From Agrobacterium arsenijevicii (lineage in GTDB: Bacteria > Pseudomonadota > Alphaproteobacteria > Rhizobiales > Rhizobiaceae): a stretch of 64,000 bases of DNA. Shown piece by piece: positions 26,810-34,755 of the stretch; position 1 is the first letter of the stretch, and each line of letters opens with the position of its first letter. The notes beneath the pieces are model-generated. The model was not told where the DNA came from. It saw only the letters and a list, made by a program, of their open reading frames with translations, and searched no databases. The DNA lies in the NCBI GenBank assembly GCA_000949895.1, contig JWIT01000007.1, positions 1 to 64,000 on the forward strand, given 5' to 3'. A program made the translations under genes and the position numbers.

Positions 26810-27574
26810 TCAATAGGTTTTGAAGGCTGCGATCGAACGGGTGATCAGCCGGTCGATGTCCTTGGGGTTATCGTGCTCGACCACGAAATGTTTCGTGGCG
26901 GATTTCGCCTTCAGCGCGGCGATAAGGCCCTTCCAGTCCACGGTGCCGTGGCCGACATCCGCCCAGCCATCCTCATCGGTGTTTTCACCTGCCGGTGCGA
27001 TGTCCTTGACGTGTACCGCAGTGATGCGCTTGCCGTAGCTTTCGATCCAGGCGAGTGGATCAGCATTGCCGCGGATGATCCAGGCAATATCGGCTTCCCA
27101 TTTCAGGTCCGGTCCACCGGCAAAAATCTGCTCCTGCGGTGTGGAGCCGTCGGGGAGCACCTTGAACTCGAAATCATGGTTGTGCCAGCCAAAGATCAGC
27201 CCGGCATCAACGAAGGGCTTGCTCGCTTCCTGCAGGCGCTTGCCGAAGGCAAACCATCCGGCTGCATCCGCCGGGCGCTGGTCAGGCATCAGGTAAGGGC
27301 AATAGATCGCCTCCACGCCCAGCACCTTGGCAATGTTCAGGGCCTTTTTCGGATCACCCTCAAGAAGGTCGAGGCCGAAATGGCCGGTCGGCATGGCAAG
27401 GCCGTTGGCATCGAGTTCAGTACGCAGGCTCTTAAGCCCGGCATCATCAAGCGAGGCGTACATGGCGCCGTAACCTTCGACATGTTTGTAACCCGCCGCC
27501 GAAAGCTTCTTCAGAATATTGGAAAACGGCTGGAAATTGCGGGCGCTGTAAAGCTGAAAACCGAGTTCTGTCAT
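26810..27574 (-). CDS. Sugar phosphate isomerase/epimerase family TIM-barrel protein
   Basis: Xylose-isomerase-like TIM barrel protein (254 aa). Signature segments are LGFQLYSARNFQPF at the start, HNHDFEFKV with metal-ligand type residues, WEADIAWIIRGN, and HVKDIAPAGENTDEDGWADVGHGTVDWKGLI near residues 180-220. Such proteins isomerise, epimerise or dehydrate sugars and keto-sugars, often next to Gfo/Idh/MocA dehydrogenases. The ATG at 27574 follows GGAGGAGA closely; an ATG four codons earlier would lie within that site. It sits between the ATPase gene and the oxidoreductase gene. Confidence 0.85.
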   Translation of the reverse strand: MTELGFQLYSARNFQPFSNILKKLSAAGYKHVEGYGAMYASLDDAGLKSLRTELDANGLAMPTGHFGLDLLEGDPKKALNIAKVLGVEAIYCPYLMPDQRPADAAGWFAFGKRLQEASKPFVDAGLIFGWHNHDFEFKVLPDGSTPQEQIFAGGPDLKWEADIAWIIRGNADPLAWIESYGKRITAVHVKDIAPAGENTDEDGWADVGHGTVDWKGLIAALKAKSATKHFVVEHDNPKDIDRLITRSIAAFKTY

Positions 27575-27632
27575 TATCTCCTCCATAGAGATTTGGGGCT
27601 TGGGATTGTGTGGGGGTAAAATCGGGGTCTTT

Positions 27633-28721
27633 CTAAAGCCGCTCTTCGCTCTGCGCGTCGAACAACGAGGCCATTGTCAGGTCGAGGCCGAGGCGAACCC
27701 TGGTGCCCGGCGCAAACCGCCTGTGGCCGCCAACGCGCACGGACATGGTATGGCCGGCATGTTTCAGCCAGATCAGATTGTCGGCGCCCATCGGCTCCTC
27801 GATATCCACGATCGCCTCATGCACCTCACCACTGACAATGTCGGCATCGACGCGTACATGTTCGGGGCGAACGCCCAGAACCACGGCGCGGCCGGCAACA
27901 AGCGGCGCCTCGGGCTGATAACCATCCAGCGAGAAGTTGACGCCATTGGTGGTGAACACCACCTTGCCATCCTTGTCGATCAACTCGCCGCGCAGAAAGT
28001 TCATCGATGGCGAACCGATGAAGCCGGCGACGAAGAGGTTCCTCGGCTTATTGTAGATAGTGACTGGATCGGCCAGCTGCTGGATGACGCCGCTTTTCAT
28101 GATGGCGATACGGTCCGCCAGCGTCAGCGCCTCGATCTGATCGTGCGTCACATAAATCATGGTGTTCTTTAGCGACTGGTGCAGCCGCTTGATCTCGACA
28201 CGCAGCTCCGAGCGCAGCTTGGCATCGAGGTTGGAAAGCGGTTCATCGAACAGGAACACATCCACGTCGCGCACCAGCGCCCGGCCAATCGCCACACGCT
28301 GGCGCTGGCCACCGGAAAGCTCGGCGGGCTTGCGCTTCAACAGCGGCTCGATCTGCAATATGCCCGCCGCCCTTTTGACGCGCCGGTCAATTTCCTCCCT
28401 CGGCACCTTGGCGACCTGAAGGCCGAAGGACAGGTTCTTCTCCACCGTCATCTGCGGATAAAGCGCATAGGACTGGAACACCATGCCGATGCCGCGATCC
28501 TTGGGTTCTTCCCAGGTAACGTTACGGTCCTTGATGAAGATTTGCCCGTCGGTCGGCTCCAGAAGCCCGGCGATGCAATTGAGAAGCGTCGACTTGCCGC
28601 AACCGGAAGAGCCGAGCAGCACGAGGAATTCGCCGTCGTAAATATCGAGATTGAGGTCTTTCAGTACGGTAACGGCACCGAAGGACAGGGAAAGATCGCG
28701 AATGGAAACGCTTTTGTTCAT
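27633..28721 (-). CDS. Sugar ABC transporter ATPase (UgpC/MsmK class)
   Basis: Cytoplasmic ATPase (362 aa). Walker A GSSGCGKST, Q-loop [17 protein letters not shown], signature [13 protein letters not shown], Walker [13 protein letters not shown], switch [17 protein letters not shown], and a C-terminal TOBE region with VLGVRPEHVRVDAD. The ATG at 28721 lies five bases after the permease stop, with AAAGG upstream; the TTG at 28730 would overlap that stop. It powers the transporter encoded upstream. Confidence 0.92.
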   Translation of the reverse strand: MNKSVSIRDLSLSFGAVTVLKDLNLDIYDGEFLVLLGSSGCGKSTLLNCIAGLLEPTDGQIFIKDRNVTWEEPKDRGIGMVFQSYALYPQMTVEKNLSFGLQVAKVPREEIDRRVKRAAGILQIEPLLKRKPAELSGGQRQRVAIGRALVRDVDVFLFDEPLSNLDAKLRSELRVEIKRLHQSLKNTMIYVTHDQIEALTLADRIAIMKSGVIQQLADPVTIYNKPRNLFVAGFIGSPSMNFLRGELIDKDGKVVFTTNGVNFSLDGYQPEAPLVAGRAVVLGVRPEHVRVDADIVSGEVHEAIVDIEEPMGADNLIWLKHAGHTMSVRVGGHRRFAPGTRVRLGLDLTMASLFDAQSEERL

Positions 28722-28726
28722 ATAAC

Positions 28727-29668
28727 TCAACCTTTTACTGCGCCTGCAGCGATGCCGCGGACGAAAAGCCTGCCGGAGACGAAATAGACGATCAGCGGCA
28801 CAGCCCCGGTCAGAAGGGTTGCGGCCATGTTGACGTTGTATTCCTTCACGCCCTGCACGGAGTTGACGATGTTATTGAGCTGCACGGTCATCGGGTAATA
28901 TTCCGGCCGCGTGAACACCACGCCGAACAGGAAGTCGTTCCAGATGCCGGTCACCTGCAGGATCATCGCCACGACGAAGATCGGCAGTGACATGGGCAGC
29001 ATGATACGGAGATAGATCTGCCAGAAATTGGCGCCATCAATGCGTGCCGCCTTGAACAGCTCTTCCGGCAACGAAGCGAAATAGTTGCGGAAGAGCAGCG
29101 TCAGGATCGGCATGCCGAAGATGGTGTGCACGATGACGAGGCCGGTCAGCGTGCCATAAACGCCCATTTCGCGCAGCACGATGACGATCGGATAGATCAT
29201 TACCTGATAGGGGATGAAGGCACCGATGATGAGGATCGAGAAGAACAGTTCCGACCCTTTGAACTTCCAGTTCGCGATGGCGTAACCGCTTACGGAAGCG
29301 ACGATGATCGAGATGACGACCGAAGGCACGAGGATGCGTACCGAGTTCCAGAAGCCACGCGAAAGCCCATCGCAGTTCAACCCTGTGCAGGCATTTGCCC
29401 ATGCTTTCACCCACGGTTCGAATGTAATCTCCACCGGCGGTGCGAAGATGTTGCCGAGCCGGATTTCCGGCATGCCCTTCAGCGAGGTGACGACCATCAC
29501 GTAAAGCGGCAGCAGATAATAGGCGGCGGCAACGAACAGCGTGCCGTAAAGAATGATGTTGCGGCGGGAAAATGTTTTTCTCGGTTTCTTGCCGCGCGGA
29601 CCGGAAAGCTCCCTGGCAACCGTATCGGTTGCGGCGGCGCCCGTATTCAATGTGCTGATATTAGCCAC
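28727..29668 (-). CDS. Sugar ABC transporter permease (MalG-like)
   Basis: Inner-membrane permease (313 aa) with six main helices. The EAA loop is LFKAARIDGANFWQIYLRIMLPMSLPIF. The chosen start is GTG at 29668, with GGAGG eight bases upstream; it overlaps the preceding permease gene by eight bases. An extracytoplasmic loop contains two cysteines (NACTGLNCDGL), which may form a disulphide. The cytoplasmic N-terminus is long and basic (RGKKPRKTFSRRN). Confidence 0.9.
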   Translation of the reverse strand: MANISTLNTGAAATDTVARELSGPRGKKPRKTFSRRNIILYGTLFVAAAYYLLPLYVMVVTSLKGMPEIRLGNIFAPPVEITFEPWVKAWANACTGLNCDGLSRGFWNSVRILVPSVVISIIVASVSGYAIANWKFKGSELFFSILIIGAFIPYQVMIYPIVIVLREMGVYGTLTGLVIVHTIFGMPILTLLFRNYFASLPEELFKAARIDGANFWQIYLRIMLPMSLPIFVVAMILQVTGIWNDFLFGVVFTRPEYYPMTVQLNNIVNSVQGVKEYNVNMAATLLTGAVPLIVYFVSGRLFVRGIAAGAVKG

Positions 29669-30563
29669 GCTTCTTGCCTCCAAATTCGAGGTAGGCCCAT
29701 GGGATGACGATGATGGCGACGGTCAGAAGCATCATGGTCGAGGCGGCGAAGCCCTGCCCCAGATTTTGCGCCTGGAACATGTAGTCATAGACATATTTCG
29801 CCGGCACTTCGGACGCGATGCCCGGTCCGCCACTGGTCTGCGCCACCACCAGATCGTAGACCTTGACGATGCCGCTGGCGATGATGACGAGCGTGGTGAT
29901 AAAAACCGGTCGCATCATGGGAATGATGATGAGAATATAGGTCTTCCACATCGGGATGCCGTCGACACGCGTCGCCTTCCAGATATCCTCGTCGATACCG
30001 CGAAGACCGGCCAGCATCAGGCACATGACGAGCCCCGTGCCCTGCCAGAGCGCCGCAATCAGAATGCCGTAGATGACGATCTGCGGATTATAGAGCGGAT
30101 CGAAGGTGAAGCTTTCCCACCCAAGCGAACGGACCACGGACTGAATGCCGAATTCCGGGTTCAACAACCATTGCCAGACAAGGCCGGTGACGATGAACGA
30201 CAAAGCAAAGGGATAAAGGAAGATCGTGCGGAAAGTGTTTTCGAAACGGATCTTCTGGTCCATCAGCGCCGCCAGCACGAAGCCGATGACAAGGCTGAAG
30301 ATCAGCGACAGAATGCCGTAGATCGCCAGATTCTGGATGGAAATGATCCAGCGCGGCGCGGCCCACAACCGCTCATACTGGTCGAAACCGATGAAGGTCG
30401 CACGCGGCAGAAGCTTGGAATTGGTAAACGAATAAATCACCGTCCAGACCGTTCCACCGAGAAAAATCACGACGGCAGTCAGGATCATGGGAATGGATGC
30501 AATCTTCGAATTGAGATTGCGGAAAAGTTGGTTGGGGCGGCCGGAGCGCGCTTGACCCGCCAT
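29661..30563 (-). CDS. Sugar ABC transporter permease (MalF-like)
   Basis: Inner-membrane permease (300 aa) with about six helices and the EAA loop IWKATRVDGIPMWKTYILIIIPMMRPVF. The ATG at 30563 follows GGAGGAGGG; the extra 25 residues of the longer frame to 30638 would cover a LacI-type operator and are rejected. A 144-base gap with that operator separates it from the binding-protein gene, so it may have its own promoter. Confidence 0.9.
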   Translation of the reverse strand: MAGQARSGRPNQLFRNLNSKIASIPMILTAVVIFLGGTVWTVIYSFTNSKLLPRATFIGFDQYERLWAAPRWIISIQNLAIYGILSLIFSLVIGFVLAALMDQKIRFENTFRTIFLYPFALSFIVTGLVWQWLLNPEFGIQSVVRSLGWESFTFDPLYNPQIVIYGILIAALWQGTGLVMCLMLAGLRGIDEDIWKATRVDGIPMWKTYILIIIPMMRPVFITTLVIIASGIVKVYDLVVAQTSGGPGIASEVPAKYVYDYMFQAQNLGQGFAASTMMLLTVAIIVIPWAYLEFGGKKRG

Positions 30564-30577
30564 GGATGACCCTCCTC

Positions 30578-30591
30578 CTATAACGTTACAG
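30578..30591. promoter_or_regulatory. Candidate LacI-type operator, internal copy
   Basis: CTATAACGTTACAG, 15 bases before the permease ATG. It shares the core AACGTT and outer CT/AG symmetry with the site at 31959 upstream of the binding-protein gene. Confidence 0.55.
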
Positions 30592-30707
30592 TAGACGGCC
30601 GAGCACAAAAAAGACCCGCCGCATAACATCCCGGCCAAACAGACTGTTGCTGGATGGACCGGACCGATCGGGGGAACGGCGACGCTCCCCCGTCGCAGGA
30701 GGTAACG

Positions 30708-31943
30708 TCAGTCAGCCGAGCTGATGATGCTCGCAAAGCGCTTCTGCGCGTCTTCGGCGGTCATCGAGGTGCTGGCGAAAAATTCCGCCATCAGGTCTTC
30801 CTTCTGCTTCTGCGAATCCGCGGAAATCAGCTGGTCTGTGCTGGTCAGCGCATTGCCCTTGGCCAAAATTTCCAGACCCTTCTTCATGCAGTCGTTGGCT
30901 GCATTGAGGTCCACGTCGCCGCGGATCGGCAGCGAGCCTTTTTTCAGGTTGAAAGCGACCTGCGTTTTCGGATCGACGATGGTTGCGGCCAGAACGTCCT
31001 GCGCTTTGGTTTTCGCCTCATCCTTCAGAACCGGGAAATAGAAAGCGTCGCCGCCTGTCGTGAGATAGTCGTTGAGGCCAAGGCCCGGCAGGCAGGTATA
31101 ATCCGTGCCGGCCTTCTGGTTGGCGAGCTGGAATTCACCCTGCGCCCAGTCGCCCATGATCTGGCCGCCGGCCTTGCCTGTTATGACCATGTTGGTGGCC
31201 TGGTTCCAGTCCTGAACATTGGTGCCCCTGGCCATGTCGCGGGCCTCGACGGCGGCCGCAAAAATCTTTGCCATTTCGGGACCGGCCGCCGCTTCGGCAT
31301 CCTTGTCACCATAAACCTTCTGATAAAGGTCTTTGCCACCGATCGAAAGCGTCAGCGTGTCGAACATGCCGTTCGCCTGCCATGCCTGGCCACCGAGCGC
31401 GAGCGGCTGGATGCCGGCCTTTTTCAGCGCCGGTGCTGCGGCGACAAACTCGGTCCAGTTCTTCGGAACCTCAACGCCCGCCTTCTTGAAGGCTTCGTTG
31501 GAAAGCCACAGCCATTGCCAGGAATGAATGTTGACGGGTGCACAATAGATCTTGCCGTCGATGGTGCAGCTGTCGAGTAGACTTGCCGGCTTGATGACCT
31601 CTTTCCACTTGCCCTTTTCGGCAACGTCGGAAAGGTCGCGCATCAGGCCGGCCTGCACCAGCTCTTCCGCCTGACGGCCGTGGTTGAATTGGGTGGCACC
31701 CATCGGGTCGCCGCCGGTGATACGGCTGATCATGATCGGGCGGGCCGTGCCGCCCGAGCCGGCAATGGCACCGTCCACCCATTTGTTGCCGGTGGCATCA
31801 AAAGCCTTGGCAAGTTCGGCGACGGCGGCGGCTTCGCCGCCCGATGTCCACCAATGGGTAACTTCAAGATCGGTAGCCCCAGCGATACCCGCCGGAATCA
31901 TAACACTGGCCAAAAAGGCCGCAGAAATAACGCGCATTCGCAT
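30708..31943 (-). CDS. Sugar ABC transporter substrate-binding protein
   Basis: Periplasmic binding protein (411 aa) of solute-binding family 1, resembling glucose/mannose-type binders. Signal peptide MRMRVISAAFLASVMIPAGIAGA, mature start near TDLEVTHWWTSGGEAAA. Conserved surface and ligand segments include CAPVNIHSWQWLWLSNEAFKKAGVEVPKNWTEF and GGQIMGDWAQGEFQ. It is the first gene of the operon, with GGAGGAG before the ATG and a LacI-type palindrome 16 bases upstream of the start. No regulator gene is adjacent, so the repressor must be coded elsewhere or be shared. Substrate unknown. Confidence 0.9.
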   Translation of the reverse strand: MRMRVISAAFLASVMIPAGIAGATDLEVTHWWTSGGEAAAVAELAKAFDATGNKWVDGAIAGSGGTARPIMISRITGGDPMGATQFNHGRQAEELVQAGLMRDLSDVAEKGKWKEVIKPASLLDSCTIDGKIYCAPVNIHSWQWLWLSNEAFKKAGVEVPKNWTEFVAAAPALKKAGIQPLALGGQAWQANGMFDTLTLSIGGKDLYQKVYGDKDAEAAAGPEMAKIFAAAVEARDMARGTNVQDWNQATNMVITGKAGGQIMGDWAQGEFQLANQKAGTDYTCLPGLGLNDYLTTGGDAFYFPVLKDEAKTKAQDVLAATIVDPKTQVAFNLKKGSLPIRGDVDLNAANDCMKKGLEILAKGNALTSTDQLISADSQKQKEDLMAEFFASTSMTAEDAQKRFASIISSAD

Positions 31944-32249
31944 GAGTCTCCTCCCTCACTGAAACGTTGCAGTTGGAACGTATGCGAAGATTTTTGATTA
32001 GGCAACCGCCTAAGATACGAATCTCGCGGCGGCTCCTCAAAGCCTTTTGAACAGTCATGAAACGTGCCGAACGACCGGTTTTTGCCAGGAAAAGGAAGGT
32101 GCGGGAATGGGAAAATGCCGAATGCGCAATGGGGACGGCGCATCCGTAACCCGCATGTAATGCAGCATCTCTATGACTTTGGACTTTGGCGCCGGTTCCC
32201 GCACTCAGATTGCAAAAACCCGGGACGGGCAAGGATCAGGTGGGCGATA
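31944..32249. other. 306-base divergent intergenic region
   Basis: It lies between the divergent sugar-binding-protein gene and the CPBP protease gene. Apart from the LacI-type operator at 31959 I see no gene, repeat or clear promoter boxes. An upstream in-frame extension of the protease frame (from 32064) lacks a ribosome site. Confidence 0.5.
31959..31972. promoter_or_regulatory. Candidate LacI-type operator, operon-leading copy
   Basis: CTGAAACGTTGCAG, a palindrome with only two mismatched positions, 16 bases before the binding-protein ATG. The matching site at 30578 supports shared control. Confidence 0.6.
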
Positions 32250-32972
32250 GTGAAACGTTGGCACATTCTTTTGATGATCGGACTGGCGGGAGTCCTCTCG
32301 CTTTTGCTTGCGCCGTTTGAACGGCTGGCACCGGGACAGAACCTTTCCTTCGCGATCCGTCTTCTGATGCTCATCCAGCCGGCAGTCCTGACCATCGTTG
32401 CGGTGGCGGCAGGTCAAGCGCTCGCCGGCAGGGTTGGGCTCGGCACTCCACTGATCGATGCCTGGCTGCAGGGAACAGGGGTTGGCCCAGTCTTGCGCAG
32501 ACAGGCCCCGCCCGCCCTGCTGGCAGGTCTCATCGTCGGCATGTTGATGATCGCTTACTCCTCCGTGATCCTGCCTTCCATTGCCGATACGGCGACAATG
32601 GAAAAAATGGCCGCATTTGAGGTTCCACTCGCCACCCGGCTTCTCTATGGCGGGATAACCGAAGAACTGCTGACCCGATGGGGTTTGATGGTGTTTTTCG
32701 CGTGGGGACTCTGGCGCATGACAGGAAGGGGTCGGGTACGTCCGGCCATTCTCCGGACCGCCATTCTGATGGCGGCAGCCCTGTTTGCCGTGGGCCACCT
32801 GCCCTTTCTGTTTGCCATCGCCGTTCATCCGCAACCATCGCTGATCATGGTGATCCTGCTCGCCAATTTTATCCCCGGACTGTTGTTCGGATGGTTGTTC
32901 TGGCGGCGCGGGCTGGAGGCAGCAATGCTTTCCCATGCCTTCGCCCATTGCGTGAATGCGCTGGTCTCCTGA
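32250..32972 (+). CDS. CPBP family intramembrane metalloprotease
   Basis: Polytopic membrane protein (240 aa) of the CAAX protease/bacteriocin-processing family (Rce1/CPBP). The three catalytic motifs are visible: EELLTRWGL (EE-x3-R), AVGHLPF near residue 180, and SHAFAHCVNAL near the C-terminus with a conserved histidine. Six to seven hydrophobic helices are present. GTG at 32250 has AGGTGG six bases upstream. It is monocistronic and convergent with manC. The target is unknown. Confidence 0.75.
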   Translation: MKRWHILLMIGLAGVLSLLLAPFERLAPGQNLSFAIRLLMLIQPAVLTIVAVAAGQALAGRVGLGTPLIDAWLQGTGVGPVLRRQAPPALLAGLIVGMLMIAYSSVILPSIADTATMEKMAAFEVPLATRLLYGGITEELLTRWGLMVFFAWGLWRMTGRGRVRPAILRTAILMAAALFAVGHLPFLFAIAVHPQPSLIMVILLANFIPGLLFGWLFWRRGLEAAMLSHAFAHCVNALVS

Positions 32973-33006
32973 CCCGGCGGAACGGCAGAGAAACTACGGG
33001 TTTATG

Positions 33007-33029
33007 ATCCCGGCCTCACCGGCCGGGAT
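33007..33029. terminator. Hairpin between convergent CPBP and manC genes
   Basis: A 9-bp perfect GC-rich stem (ATCCCGGCC / GGCCGGGAT) with a 5-base loop. Only short A/T flanks are present, so termination strength is uncertain. Confidence 0.6.
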
Positions 33030-33058
33030 AAAATGCCGCGTCAGTACGGGCGACAATC

Positions 33059-34489
33059 CTATTGTCTCTTGTAATCATCTTCGATGCGGATGACGTCGTC
33101 TTCGCCGATATAGGCGCCGGTCTGGATTTCCACCAGCTCGAGCGGAATCTGCCCCTCATTGGCAAGCCGGTGCGGCTGGCCGATCGGGATATAGACCGAC
33201 TGGTTTTCCGTCAGCAGCCGGGTTTCGTCACCAATAGTCACCGTCGCGGTTCCCTTGACGATGATCCAGTGTTCCGAGCGGTGATAGTGTTTCTGGAACG
33301 AGATGCGATGGCCGGGATCGACCGTGATGTGGCCGACGCGGTAGCGCTCGTCCACATACATATGTTCGATATAACCCCACGGACGATAAACACGCTTATG
33401 CGACTGTGTCTGCGGTGCGTGTTCGCCATCCTTCAGCTTTTCCACCAGTCCCTTCACGTCCTGCACCCGGTTTTTCGGTACCACCAGAACGGCATCCTTG
33501 GTCGCCACCACCACCAGATCCTTCGCCCCAACGACCGTCGTCAGCAATTGCGTGGAATGGATCAGGCAGCCCTCGGAATCGACGAAGACGCCATCGCCTT
33601 CGAGTGCATTGTCGTTGCCTTGCTTGTCGGCGATCTCCCAGATCGCATCCCAGCTGCCGATATCCGACCAGCGGAAATGGCCGTGTACCACCGCCATGCG
33701 CTTCGTTTTCTCGATAACCGCATAGTCGATGGAGTTTTTCGGCGAGGCCTCGAAGCTTGCCTGATGCAGGCGCACGAAACCAAGGTCGCTTTCATATTGT
33801 TCGACCGATTGCGTTACCGCCGCAAGAATCTCCGGCGCGAATGCCTTCAGCTCGTCGATCATCACGTCGGAACGGAACAGGAAGTTGCCGGAGTTCCAGA
33901 GATAACCTTTTTCCAGATAGGAGATCGCCGTCTTCACATCCGGCTTTTCCACGAAGGCCTCAACGATGCTGAGGTCTGCTTCGCCATCGATCGCTTCACC
34001 CGGCTTGATGTAACCGTAGGAGGTACGCGGCTCGGTCGGCACCAGACCGAAAACGACGATATTGCCCTGATCGGCAGCCTTGGCGCCGAGCCTCACAGCC
34101 TCCGAGAATTTGTCGGCATCCAGCACCACATGGTCGGCGGCAAGCGCCAGAACCAGACATCCCGGCTCCCGGCGCTCAGCGAGCACCGCGGCAGCGGCCA
34201 TGGCGGCAGCGCTGTCGCGACGGGCGGGCTCGAGAACCACCGTCGCCGGCAAGCCGATCTCTTCCGCCTGACGGCGGGCGAAGAAGCGGAAATCCTCGTT
34301 GGTGATCACCAGCGGCTCGGCATAAAGCCCCTTGTCGGCCACGCGCGTGAGTGTCTGCTGATAGGTCGAAAGATTGCCGACCAGCGGCTGGAACTGCTTG
34401 GGCAACTGATCGCGCGATACCGGCCAAAGCCGCGATCCCGCCCCTCCGGCCAGAAGAACAGGCGTGATCTTTCGAGATTGTTCCTTCAC
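33059..34489 (-). CDS. manC: Mannose-1-phosphate guanylyltransferase / mannose-6-phosphate isomerase
   Basis: Bifunctional enzyme (476 aa) that makes GDP-mannose for surface polysaccharides. The N-terminal nucleotidyltransferase domain has PVLLAGGAGSRLWPVSRDQLPKQF at about residues 10-33, and VLALAADHVV; the C-terminal cupin isomerase domain has RPWGYIEHM, ISFQKHYHRSEHWIIVKGTA and PIGQPHRLAN. The start is GTG at 34489 with GGAAAGG nine bases upstream; the TTG at 34507 lies at that site. It stands apart from the exo genes but could feed sugar nucleotides into exopolysaccharide or lipopolysaccharide. Confidence 0.92.
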   Translation of the reverse strand: MKEQSRKITPVLLAGGAGSRLWPVSRDQLPKQFQPLVGNLSTYQQTLTRVADKGLYAEPLVITNEDFRFFARRQAEEIGLPATVVLEPARRDSAAAMAAAAVLAERREPGCLVLALAADHVVLDADKFSEAVRLGAKAADQGNIVVFGLVPTEPRTSYGYIKPGEAIDGEADLSIVEAFVEKPDVKTAISYLEKGYLWNSGNFLFRSDVMIDELKAFAPEILAAVTQSVEQYESDLGFVRLHQASFEASPKNSIDYAVIEKTKRMAVVHGHFRWSDIGSWDAIWEIADKQGNDNALEGDGVFVDSEGCLIHSTQLLTTVVGAKDLVVVATKDAVLVVPKNRVQDVKGLVEKLKDGEHAPQTQSHKRVYRPWGYIEHMYVDERYRVGHITVDPGHRISFQKHYHRSEHWIIVKGTATVTIGDETRLLTENQSVYIPIGQPHRLANEGQIPLELVEIQTGAYIGEDDVIRIEDDYKRQ

Positions 34490-34691
34490 AGCAAAAAACC
34501 TTTCCAACTTAAAAAATTTCCGGCGGGCCGGACAATATACATATTTGCCAATACCGCCATCATCGGTTCGCGGGCGGATAAGCGCAAGCTCATAAGTTCG
34601 CCTTGTGAAAGCTTGGTGAATGGCGGACCCGTTTTGCTAACGCAAGGCAAAGGGTGAGGTTCCGCGCGGAAGGATCAGTGGCGTGGACAGG

Positions 34692-34727
34692 TGAAAAAAG
34701 AAAAACCCGGGCCAATGGCCCGGGTTT
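34692..34727 (-). terminator. Rho-independent terminator after PQQ glucose dehydrogenase
   Basis: An 11-bp perfect stem (AAACCCGGGCC / GGCCCGGGTTT, 3-base loop) followed on the minus strand by TTTTTCTTTTTTC. It lies about 30 bases after the gcd stop. Confidence 0.9.
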
Positions 34728-34755
34728 CCGTTTTCAGAGTGACGAAAAGTCAGGA

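Noticed and set aside
33062-34657. A 531-aa plus-strand open frame
   Set aside because: Antisense to manC, which has complete catalytic motifs on the minus strand.
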